This document shows, piece after piece, positions 7,618 to 12,707 of a DNA stretch of 12,707 bases. Position 1 is the first letter of the stretch, and every line of letters starts with the position of its first letter. The notes beneath the pieces are model-generated. The model was not told the origin of the DNA, ran no database searches, and saw only the letters and a program-made list of their open reading frames with translations. Source of the DNA: an uncultured Clostridia bacterium. Its GTDB lineage: Bacteria > Bacillota > Clostridia > Christensenellales > Borkfalkiaceae. The stretch is taken from NCBI GenBank assembly GCA_947177495.1, contig CAMWUS010000021.1, positions 1 through 12,707 on the forward strand. Reading direction: 5' to 3'. The translations under genes and the position numbers were made by a program.

Positions 7618-7649
7618 CCCACTGACTTCTTTTGTGAAGTCAGTGGGCT
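7616..7649. terminator. Perfect 14-bp hairpin between convergent genes, probable two-way terminator
   Basis: AGCCCACTGACTTC and its exact reverse complement enclose a 6-base loop (TTTTGT). It lies 64 bases after the stop of the rightward nitrilase-like gene and 35 bases after the stop of the leftward gene at 7685. Read leftward, the stem is followed by ATTCG and then five T, which fits a terminator for that gene. Read rightward it is followed by GTATTTAC, a weaker T run. The long GC-rich stem could instead be a dispersed repeat or the end of a small element. Confidence 0.65.
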
Positions 7650-7659
7650 GTATTTACAA

Positions 7660-7682
7660 GTACGATAAATTGCAATTTGTAC
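7660..7682. repeat. Small imperfect palindrome
   Basis: A 12-base palindrome, AAATTGCAATTT (7667-7678), lies within GTAC repeats at 7660-7663 and 7679-7682, with three unpaired bases on the left side. It sits between the hairpin and the end of the leftward gene. It may be chance in AT-rich DNA; no function is claimed. Confidence 0.3.
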
Positions 7683-7684
7683 GT

Positions 7685-8188
7685 CTATTTTTTTAATTCA
7701 CTATCTGTACTTATTTGACTGCTATCAAGGTATGCTATTATTTCTTTACCAACGGTAATGCAATCTTCTACATCTACCAAACAATAATCTTTTTCGTTAA
7801 ACAAAAAATGAATATCGCCTGATTTGAGATTTACATATTTGGGCTTCTTCTTATATAAAATATATCCATTTCTTGTAACCCTGAATTGCTTAATTTGCGA
7901 AAACGTTACGGTTTTCCAGCGAGTATTAAAAAGCTTCCCCGCATTTAGAAATTCTATTTTATCATTATAAACCTTTATTACAATTTTATGGGAATATATT
8001 GCATTGCTTAATCCAACGATAAAAATACCGATAGAACCAACTCCCATAAACACGCCGACAAAAATGGCTTCCAGTACTCTTGAAGCCATAGTCAATAAGA
8101 ATAAGCACAATACGGTTACGGCAAAAACTAAAAGCCCGAAAATAATCATAACTATATAATATTGCCGCTTACCTTTATACTCTTTCAT
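7685..8188 (-). CDS. Small membrane protein, two helices plus soluble (PH-like?) domain
   Basis: The gene encodes 167 residues and I do not recognise a named family. A short basic N-terminus (MKEYKGKRQYY) is followed by two strongly hydrophobic segments, about 11-34 and 39-62, forming a helical hairpin. The rest (about 66-167) is soluble with alternating strand-like stretches (KIVIKVYNDKIEFLNAGKLF, YILYKKKPKYVNLK) and a final amphipathic helix. This layout resembles bacterial PH-like membrane proteins of the YcxB/STM3941 kind, which is inference from architecture only. The gene is visibly AT-rich: bases 7741-7800 are 30% G+C by hand count, against 65% for 3001-3060 in pyrG. It has its own promoter and lies alone between two hairpins, as expected of an acquired gene. 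The start ATG has no good ribosome binding site nearby; GAGG is about 15 bases away. Confidence 0.7.
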   Translation of the reverse strand: MKEYKGKRQYYIVMIIFGLLVFAVTVLCLFLLTMASRVLEAIFVGVFMGVGSIGIFIVGLSNAIYSHKIVIKVYNDKIEFLNAGKLFNTRWKTVTFSQIKQFRVTRNGYILYKKKPKYVNLKSGDIHFLFNEKDYCLVDVEDCITVGKEIIAYLDSSQISTDSELKK

Positions 8189-8233
8189 ACTAAAAGTATA
8201 ACTACCTCGCTAAATTGCTGTCTATCATAGTAC

Positions 8234-8262
8234 ATTATATCAAAACCAAATATAAAAAGCAA
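8234..8262 (-). promoter_or_regulatory. Promoter of the small membrane protein gene
   Basis: Read leftward, TTGCTT (8257-8262), a 17-base spacer and TATAAT (8234-8239) preceded by TG one base away (extended -10) form a good sigma-A type promoter. The -10 ends 45 bases before the ATG at 8188. The -35 hexamer lies inside the distal arm of the degV terminator hairpin. Confidence 0.72.
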
Positions 8263-8285
8263 GGATTGTTTTATCCTTGCTTTTT
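8254..8285 (-). terminator. Intrinsic terminator after degV
   Basis: A perfect 13-bp inverted repeat (AAAAAGCAAGGAT at 8254-8266, loop TGTTTT, ATCCTTGCTTTTT at 8273-8285). Read leftward it lies 33 bases after the degV stop and ends in TTTTTATATTT, a standard terminator. The arrangement is symmetrical enough to work in both directions. Confidence 0.88.
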
Positions 8286-8318
8286 CCCGTAAACACAACG
8301 GTTTTTATAAATACTGAT

Positions 8319-9188
8319 TTACTTAATAATGCGGCTGCATCCGATTGCAAGCGCACCGGGACCGATGTGGCAGGAAACGCTGAGTGAAAGGGGATCGCAG
8401 AAGCATACGGGCACTTCGGGGAAAATTGCACGGATTTCGTTTGCGAAGCGCTCCGCTTCCTCATAGTTGTCCGTATGTGCAACCGAAATCTGTAATTCGC
8501 CTTTGCTTACAAGCTCAGGAAACCGCTTTTCCAAATCGTTTTTAATTGCCGTAAGCATAACGTCTTTTGCCTGCTTTAAGGTGTGAACCTTTTTGAATGC
8601 ATCGAGCTTAGCGCCTTGAATTTGCAGAACGGGCTTAATTTTGAGAATGGTGCCGATAAGCGCGGCGGCAGGAGTGAGACGACCGCCTTTTTTCAGGTAT
8701 TTAAGCGTTTCAAGGGAAATGTAAATACTGCTGTCGAACTTGGTTTTCAGCAGAATATCACGGATTTCCGCGCCGCTCTTTCCTTGCTTAGCAAGGGTAA
8801 TCGCATCGTAAACGCTTTGCTTTTGCGTAATGGAAATGCGCTGATTGTCTACAACGTGTACGCGCCCGTTATATTCCTTTGCGAGATTCTCCGCCGTGTG
8901 GCAGGATTCCGAAAGTCCGCTTGACATGGGAATATGTACAATTTCGCAATCGTCTTTTAAAAGGTTATCCCAAAGCTCCGTAACGCTTACGGTAGAGGGC
9001 TGCGAAGTGGATACAGCTGCGTCTTTTGCAAGGTGACCGTAGAACTCCGCTTGTGTCAGGTTTACATCTTCAAAAAATTCTTCACCGTTAATCAAGAAGG
9101 GCATCGGGAGAACGAAGATTCCCAGTTTCTTCGCTTCCTCTTGCGTAATGCCGCTGTTCGAGTCGGTGACGATTTTAACGTTCGCCAT
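8319..9188 (-). CDS. DegV family fatty-acid-binding protein (FakB-like)
   Basis: DegV/FakB proteins bind a free fatty acid and present its carboxylate to the kinase FakA, which makes acyl phosphate for phospholipid synthesis. The 289-residue protein has the family markers in order: VKIVTDSNSGIT (4-15), TSQPS (61-65), SSGLSES (89-95), TLKYLKKGGR (161-170), AHTDN (237-241) and the C-terminal HIGPGALAIG (274-283). I chose the ATG at 9188 because GGAGAG stands 4 bases upstream and because longer in-frame starts overlap or precede the promoter -10. The gene is a single leftward unit with its own promoter and terminator. No fakA-like gene is in the window, so the fatty-acid role rests on family knowledge. 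Confidence 0.92.
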   Translation of the reverse strand: MANVKIVTDSNSGITQEEAKKLGIFVLPMPFLINGEEFFEDVNLTQAEFYGHLAKDAAVSTSQPSTVSVTELWDNLLKDDCEIVHIPMSSGLSESCHTAENLAKEYNGRVHVVDNQRISITQKQSVYDAITLAKQGKSGAEIRDILLKTKFDSSIYISLETLKYLKKGGRLTPAAALIGTILKIKPVLQIQGAKLDAFKKVHTLKQAKDVMLTAIKNDLEKRFPELVSKGELQISVAHTDNYEEAERFANEIRAIFPEVPVCFCDPLSLSVSCHIGPGALAIGCSRIIK

Positions 9189-9192
9189 AATA

Positions 9193-9198
9193 CTCTCC
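9193..9198 (-). promoter_or_regulatory. Ribosome binding site of degV
   Basis: GGAGAG read leftward, 4 bases before the ATG at 9188. It decides the start: the upstream in-frame ATG at 9224 lies within the -10 element and could not be on the transcript. Confidence 0.75.
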
Positions 9199-9222
9199 AA
9201 TATTTTGTTTTCGGTTAATTCC

Positions 9223-9251
9223 ATTATAATGCGCATAAGAAAAAAAGTCAA
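9223..9251 (-). promoter_or_regulatory. Promoter of degV
   Basis: Read leftward: TTGACT (9246-9251), a 17-base spacer, TATAAT (9223-9228). This is one mismatch from full sigma-A consensus at optimal spacing. The expected start is near 9216, giving a leader of about 28 bases. Confidence 0.88.
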
Positions 9252-9305
9252 GAATATTAACCTTGTTTCACAAAAAAACAGTTGCGCGAATTGCAAGGCG
9301 ATTTA

Positions 9306-9334
9306 TTGACAATTTGCAAACGGTGTTGTATAAT
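9306..9334 (+). promoter_or_regulatory. Promoter of nfnA-nfnB
   Basis: TTGACA (9306-9311), a 17-base spacer and TATAAT (9329-9334) match the sigma-A consensus at all 12 positions. The expected start is near 9341, giving a leader of about 28 bases. It stands back to back with the degV promoter, with 54 bases between the two -35 hexamers. Confidence 0.93.
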
Positions 9335-9355
9335 ACTTTTCGAGAATAGCAACAA

Positions 9356-9362
9356 AAGGAGG
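9356..9362 (+). promoter_or_regulatory. Ribosome binding site of nfnA
   Basis: AAGGAGG ends 6 bases before the ATG at 9369. It fixes the start there, since the longer open frame upstream (from a TTG at 9282) begins before the promoter. Confidence 0.9.
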
Positions 9363-9368
9363 CGCCGT

Positions 9369-10211
9369 ATGTTTCGCATTTTGAAGCGGGTAAGCTTGAA
9401 TCCCACTGTTACGCGGTTGGATATCGAAGCTCCGTTAATTGCAAAGAAAGCGCTTGCGGGGCAATTTGTAATATTGCGCGCAGACGAACGCGGCGAACGC
9501 ATTCCGCTTACGATTGCCGGTTGCGATAAAAATACAGGCGCCGTTACGGTTATTTTTCAGGTGGTCGGCGCTACCACGATGGCGCTCAACGAAAAGAAAG
9601 AGGGGGAGTTTATCCCCGATTTCGTAGGACCTCTCGGGACACCTACCGAGGTGGAAGGGCTTAAAAAAGTGGCGGTTGTCGGGGGCGGTGTCGGCTGTGC
9701 GATCGCTTTGCCCGTCGCCCGCCGTTTGCAGTCTCTCGGATGTTCCGTTACTTCGATTATCGGCTTTCGTAGCCGCGACCTTATCATCTTGGAAGAGGAA
9801 TTCCGTGGTGCGAGCGATAAGTTGTTTGTCGTAACTGACGACGGAAGTTACGGCGAACAGGGCAACGTTTGTATGCCGTTGAACCGTTTGTTGGAGAGCG
9901 GCGAAAGCTTTGACGAAGTAATTACAATCGGTCCGCTCGTGATGATGAAGTTCGTTGCCAAAGCGACAAAACCGTACGGCATTAAGACGGTAGCAAGCAT
10001 GAACCCCATTATGATCGACGGCACGGGTATGTGCGGTTGCTGCCGCGTGACGGTGGGCGGAGAAATGAAATTCGCCTGCGTGGACGGACCCGACTTCGAT
10101 GCGCATTTGATTGATTTCGACGAGGCGATAAAGCGTTCGAAAACATATGCGGAGTTCGAAGCCCGCGCGCGGGAAGAGCATTGCAACCTTTACCGCAAGG
10201 AGGTAAAGTGA
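9369..10211 (+). CDS. nfnA: NADH-dependent ferredoxin:NADP+ oxidoreductase, small subunit (FAD/2Fe-2S)
   Basis: NfnA is the small subunit of the electron-bifurcating transhydrogenase that couples NADH, ferredoxin and NADP pools in anaerobes. It belongs to the PyrK/FNR-like flavoproteins. The 280-residue protein has an N-terminal flavin-binding barrel (about 1-95, with GQFVILRADERGERIPLTIA at 31-50), a nucleotide-binding domain starting KVAVVGGGVGCAIALPVARRL (100-120), and a C-terminal iron-sulfur loop from Asp217 through Cys222, Cys224, Cys225 and Cys237 in DGTGMCGCCRV...FACVDGP. The family has an unusual Asp-plus-Cys ligated [2Fe-2S] cluster, as I recall, consistent with this loop. It is first in a two-gene operon with the large subunit one base downstream. 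Without that partner it could be mistaken for dihydroorotate dehydrogenase subunit PyrK; the pairing decides. Confidence 0.9.
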   Translation: MFRILKRVSLNPTVTRLDIEAPLIAKKALAGQFVILRADERGERIPLTIAGCDKNTGAVTVIFQVVGATTMALNEKKEGEFIPDFVGPLGTPTEVEGLKKVAVVGGGVGCAIALPVARRLQSLGCSVTSIIGFRSRDLIILEEEFRGASDKLFVVTDDGSYGEQGNVCMPLNRLLESGESFDEVITIGPLVMMKFVAKATKPYGIKTVASMNPIMIDGTGMCGCCRVTVGGEMKFACVDGPDFDAHLIDFDEAIKRSKTYAEFEARAREEHCNLYRKEVK

Positions 10212-10212
10212 T

Positions 10213-11610
10213 ATGCCGAAAGTGAACATGAGCCCCGTTAAAAACCCCATGCCGACGCAAGACCCGCTTGTACGCAATAAGAATTTCCAAGAGGTGGCGC
10301 TCGGCTACACGCGCGAAGCCGCTATCGACGAGGCAAAGCGTTGTTTGGATTGCAAAAACAAACCGTGCATGGCGGGGTGCCCCGTCAACGTGCGTATCCC
10401 CGAGTTTATCACTTGCGTTGCGGAGGGGAAATTCGAAGAGGCGTACAAAATCATCAACAGTACTTCTTCTCTGCCGGCGGTATGCGGAAGAGTTTGTCCG
10501 CAGGAACGGCAATGCGAGGGGAAATGTACGCGCGGAATCAAAGGCGAACCCGTGGCAATCGGGCGCTTGGAGCGCTTTGTTGCCGACTATCATAATGCCT
10601 TTGGAGAACAGATTATAACCAAAGTGCCGAGTAACGGACATAAAATCGCGGTAATCGGGTCGGGTCCCGCAGGGCTTACTTGTGCGGGAGACCTTGCGCG
10701 GCTCGGATATGAAGTCACTGTCTTCGAGGCATTACATACGGCGGGCGGCGTGCTCGTTTACGGGATTCCCGAATTCCGTTTGCCCAAAAATATCGTAGAG
10801 CGCGAGGTGGAAGGACTTCGCAATATGGGCGTGAAAATTGTAACCAATGCCGTTGTAGGCAGGTTGTTTTCTATTGAAGAATTAAAGAGCGAATACGGGT
10901 TTGAAGCGGTTTTCCTCGGCACGGGCGCGGGGCTTCCCCGCTTTATGGGAATCCCGGGCGAGAGCGCAAAGGGCGTATTTGCGGCAAACGAATACCTTAC
11001 CCGTTGCAATTTGATGAAAGCGTACGAGGACGGAAGCGCCACTCCCATATTCCGCGGGAAGAAAATCGCGGTTGTCGGAGGCGGCAACGTTGCTATGGAC
11101 GCGGCGCGCAGTGCAAAGCGCATGGGCGCGGAAGTGGTCTATATCATCTATCGCCGTTCGGAGGCGGAGCTTCCCGCTCGTAAGGAAGAAATAGAGCATG
11201 CCAAAGAAGAGGAAATTGTATTCCGCTTACTTACCAATCCCGTGGAGATTTTAACGGACGGAGAGGACAATGTAACGGGGCTGAAATGCGTGGAGATGAC
11301 GCTTGGCGAGCCTGATGCATCGGGCAGACGTCGCCCCGTAGAGAAAAAGGGGAGCGAGCACTTAATTGACGTAGACTGCGTAATTCTTGCGCTCGGTACT
11401 TCTCCCAATCCGCTCATCAAGAGCACGACAAAGGGATTGGATACAAAGCCTCACGGCGAAATTATTGCCGACGAGAACGGAAAGACCTCGCTTGAAGGAG
11501 TGTTTGCGGGCGGAGACGCCGTGACGGGCGCGGCGACCGTGATTCTCGCCATGGGGGCGGGGAAAACTGCGGCAAAGGCAATCGACGACTACATTCGAAA
11601 CAAACAATAA
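10213..11610 (+). CDS. nfnB: NADH-dependent ferredoxin:NADP+ oxidoreductase, large subunit (GltD-like)
   Basis: NfnB carries FAD and two [4Fe-4S] clusters and exchanges electrons with NADP(H) and ferredoxin in the NfnAB complex. Such proteins are often labelled glutamate synthase small chain or GltA. The 465 residues show cysteines 44, 47, 52 and 56 (CLDCKNKPCMAGC) and 91, 95, 101 and 105 (CGRVCPQERQCEGKC) for the clusters. They also show an FAD dinucleotide fold at 145-158 (IAVIGSGPAGLTCA), an NADPH fold at 285-297 (IAVVGGGNVAMDA), and the closing FAGGDAVTGAATVILAMGAGK (431-451). No large GltB subunit is nearby and an nfnA is directly upstream, which favours Nfn over glutamate synthase. AAGGAGGT (10197-10204) sits in the last nfnA codons, 8 bases before the ATG. 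No clear terminator follows. Confidence 0.91.
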   Translation: MPKVNMSPVKNPMPTQDPLVRNKNFQEVALGYTREAAIDEAKRCLDCKNKPCMAGCPVNVRIPEFITCVAEGKFEEAYKIINSTSSLPAVCGRVCPQERQCEGKCTRGIKGEPVAIGRLERFVADYHNAFGEQIITKVPSNGHKIAVIGSGPAGLTCAGDLARLGYEVTVFEALHTAGGVLVYGIPEFRLPKNIVEREVEGLRNMGVKIVTNAVVGRLFSIEELKSEYGFEAVFLGTGAGLPRFMGIPGESAKGVFAANEYLTRCNLMKAYEDGSATPIFRGKKIAVVGGGNVAMDAARSAKRMGAEVVYIIYRRSEAELPARKEEIEHAKEEEIVFRLLTNPVEILTDGEDNVTGLKCVEMTLGEPDASGRRRPVEKKGSEHLIDVDCVILALGTSPNPLIKSTTKGLDTKPHGEIIADENGKTSLEGVFAGGDAVTGAATVILAMGAGKTAAKAIDDYIRNKQ

Positions 11611-11661
11611 ATTTGCGCCCTGTGCGCTCATAACCTTTTTTCGCCACTCATAAGATAGGGT

Positions 11662-12360
11662 ATGAACTTTCTCTATCGACATCGGGTGGCGTTTGGTTTT
11701 TTAAGTCTATTGCTTGCCGTCATTCTTACGTTTGGAATTTGCTTTTTTGCCTTGGCGCGTACGACTGCGCAGACAGGGCGGCTTACCGTGGTCATCGACG
11801 CAGGACACGGCGGAATTGACGGCGGCGTAACGGGGATAAAATCGGGCACGAAAGAAAGCGATATCAATTTATCTATTTCAAGGCATCTTCAAAAAGAATT
11901 CGAGGAAGCGGGCTTTCTCGTCGTGCAAACGCGCCCTACGGAAGCGGGATTGTACGGTGCGGCAACCCCCGGTTTTAAGAAACGGGATATGAAAAAGCGC
12001 GCGGAGGTGATAGCGACCAACACGCCTGCGCTCGTGATTTCCATTCACCAAAATTTCTTTTCTTTGCAATCCCGCCGCGGCGCGCAGGTGTTTTTTCGGG
12101 AGAACGGGGAAAACTCCAAAACGCTTGCGTGCGCCATTCAAACCGCACTCAACGAAATGCCCGAATGCGTGAAAAAGAGCGAACCGCTTAAAGGCGATTA
12201 TTATATGCTCAACTGTAACGAGCTTCCCGCCGTGATCGTGGAATGCGGATTTTTATCTAACCCCGAGGACGAGGCGCTGCTCATCAGTGAAGAGTATCAA
12301 AAAAAGCTCGCAGCAACCATTAAGAAAGGCGCGCTTGCCTATCTTTCCGCGGGGGCGTAA
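11662..12360 (+). CDS. cwlD: N-acetylmuramoyl-L-alanine amidase, CwlD-like
   Basis: Amidase_3 zinc enzymes cut the bond between MurNAc and the stem peptide. CwlD acts in the developing spore, where it prepares muramic-delta-lactam in the cortex. The 232-residue protein has one N-terminal membrane segment (about 10-32) with no evident cleavage site and then the catalytic domain. Zinc and catalytic residues are visible: His49 in VIDAGHGGIDGG, Glu65 in TKESDINL, His129 in ISIHQNFF and Glu194 in VIVECGFLSNPEDE. Length and single-domain layout match Bacillus subtilis CwlD (about 237 residues), so a sporulation role is likely, though a vegetative amidase cannot be excluded. An in-frame TAG lies at 11656-11658, so the ATG is the first possible start; the ribosome binding site is poor. 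It follows nfnB by 51 bases and may be read through from it. Confidence 0.85.
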   Translation: MNFLYRHRVAFGFLSLLLAVILTFGICFFALARTTAQTGRLTVVIDAGHGGIDGGVTGIKSGTKESDINLSISRHLQKEFEEAGFLVVQTRPTEAGLYGAATPGFKKRDMKKRAEVIATNTPALVISIHQNFFSLQSRRGAQVFFRENGENSKTLACAIQTALNEMPECVKKSEPLKGDYYMLNCNELPAVIVECGFLSNPEDEALLISEEYQKKLAATIKKGALAYLSAGA

Positions 12361-12363
12361 ACC

Positions 12364-12393
12364 TTGACAGACTCGGCGGAAATGTGATATAAT
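12364..12393 (+). promoter_or_regulatory. Promoter of the thioesterase gene
   Basis: TTGACA (12364-12369), an 18-base spacer and TATAAT (12388-12393) with TG one base upstream (extended -10) form a near-perfect promoter. It begins 3 bases after the cwlD stop. The -10 ends only 6 bases before the ATG at 12400, so transcription should begin at or next to the start codon. Confidence 0.88.
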
Positions 12394-12399
12394 TACGGT

Positions 12400-12707
12400 A
12401 TGAGCGATTATCAGAATACAATGCGTTTTCAAATGCGCCATACCGATTTTGATTTCAAAGACGAATTGAAGCTTTCTTCCATTCTCTCTTTCTTGCAGGA
12501 TTCCGCAGGGGCAAGCGCAGACGAGTTGGGCTTTGGCGACGAGGTGTTAAAAGCCCGTAACTGCGGATTTATCGTGGTCAATACCGATTGCCGAATACTG
12601 CGCCCCGTGCGCTATCGGGAAAAAGAAATAGAGGTCGATACTTGGCCGCTTCCGCCCCGTCACGTCATCTTTGAGCGCGCGTACAGAATGCGCGTAGGGG
12701 AAGAAGT
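12400..12707 (+). CDS. Acyl-ACP thioesterase, 3'-truncated by window edge
   Basis: The open frame runs off the right edge after 102 complete codons. The visible sequence matches the N-terminal hotdog domain of bacterial acyl-ACP thioesterases (FatA/FatB-like). FQMRHTDFDFKDELKLSSIL (10-29) corresponds to the family's dimer-forming strand and 'DVD-F-G-LKLS' region, LQDSAGASADELGFG (32-46) to the hotdog helix, and FIVVNTDCRILRPVRYREKE (57-76) plus VDTWPLPPRHVIFERAYRMR (79-98) to the following strands. Such enzymes release free fatty acids from acyl carrier protein in the cytosol. The catalytic residues lie in the missing part. The ATG at 12400 has no Shine-Dalgarno sequence and sits at the expected transcription start. 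ATG codons at 12421 and 12433 are alternative starts, also without a good binding site. Confidence 0.8.
   Translation, partial: MSDYQNTMRFQMRHTDFDFKDELKLSSILSFLQDSAGASADELGFGDEVLKARNCGFIVVNTDCRILRPVRYREKEIEVDTWPLPPRHVIFERAYRMRVGEE

Noticed and set aside
7552..8318. A complete mobile element (insertion sequence or miniature transposon) around the AT-rich gene.
   Set aside because: No transposase or integrase, no matching terminal inverted repeats at the two ends and no target duplication could be found. The two flanking hairpins have unrelated sequences.
9263..9273. TTGTTTCACAA as a possible Rex (NADH-sensing) operator in front of nfnAB.
   Set aside because: Rex sites are about 18 bases with TTGT and ACAA half-sites separated by roughly ten bases. 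Here only three bases separate them, so the match is too poor to call.
9282..9368. A longer nfnA starting at TTG 9282, with 29 extra residues.
   Set aside because: The extension contains the promoter itself, so it cannot be on the transcript. AAGGAGG clearly serves the ATG at 9369.
9435..10277. A 280-codon minus-strand frame opposite nfnA.
   Set aside because: It is antisense to a well-supported gene with promoter and ribosome binding site. Its translation shows no domain and has no ribosome binding site of its own.
11613..11662. A promoter or terminator between nfnB and cwlD (TAAGAT at 11651-11656; GCGC repeats plus a T run at 11615-11640).
   Set aside because: No -35 hexamer stands at a workable distance from TAAGAT, and the GCGC/GCGC stem is only about 4 bp and is separated from the T run. 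Neither is strong enough to list as a feature.

Overview
The window reads as ordinary chromosome of a low-to-mid G+C Gram-positive anaerobe, most likely an uncultured member of class Clostridia. The reasons are: lysine/meso-DAP synthesis through LL-DAP aminotransferase (DapL), an NfnAB-type transhydrogenase, a DegV/FakB protein, a CwlD-type spore-cortex amidase, a clostridial type of PurA, strong sigma-A style promoters (TTGACA/TATAAT) and purine-rich ribosome binding sites. A narrower placement (for example Christensenellales) is only an impression from gene style.

Bases 1-6832 look like one long rightward transcription unit: purA (5' end outside the window), dapF, pyrG, dapL, malQ and mscL. 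Gaps are 33 bases or less, pyrG and dapL overlap by 4 bases, and the unit ends in a clear hairpin terminator. It mixes nucleotide synthesis (AMP, CTP), the last steps to meso-diaminopimelate (dapL makes LL-DAP, dapF epimerises it), glucan metabolism and osmotic protection. A separate gene follows at 6880-7551. It encodes a short protein with the nitrilase-superfamily fold whose three catalytic positions all appear to be substituted.

Bases 7552-8318 are the least ordinary part. They hold a 21-codon ORF that may be the stump of a gene, a perfect 14-bp hairpin, an AT-rich leftward gene for a small two-helix membrane protein with a soluble C-terminal domain, and a terminator whose stem carries the -35 element of that gene's promoter. 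This looks like a small acquired module or a degraded junction, but no insertion sequence, integrase or clear target duplication is visible.

Bases 8319-11610 hold two divergent units with near-consensus promoters back to back: leftward degV (fatty-acid binding) and rightward nfnA-nfnB (flavin/iron-sulfur NADH-dependent ferredoxin:NADP+ oxidoreductase). Then come a cwlD-like cell-wall amidase and, at the right edge, the start of an acyl-ACP thioesterase gene. The thioesterase promoter lies so close to the start codon that the mRNA may be leaderless.

I saw no CRISPR array, tRNA, rRNA, riboswitch or transposase, and no intergenic stretch longer than about 130 bases. I do not see a convincing new multi-gene system. 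The best leads are the inactive-looking nitrilase homologue, the small AT-rich module beside it and the probable leaderless thioesterase gene.
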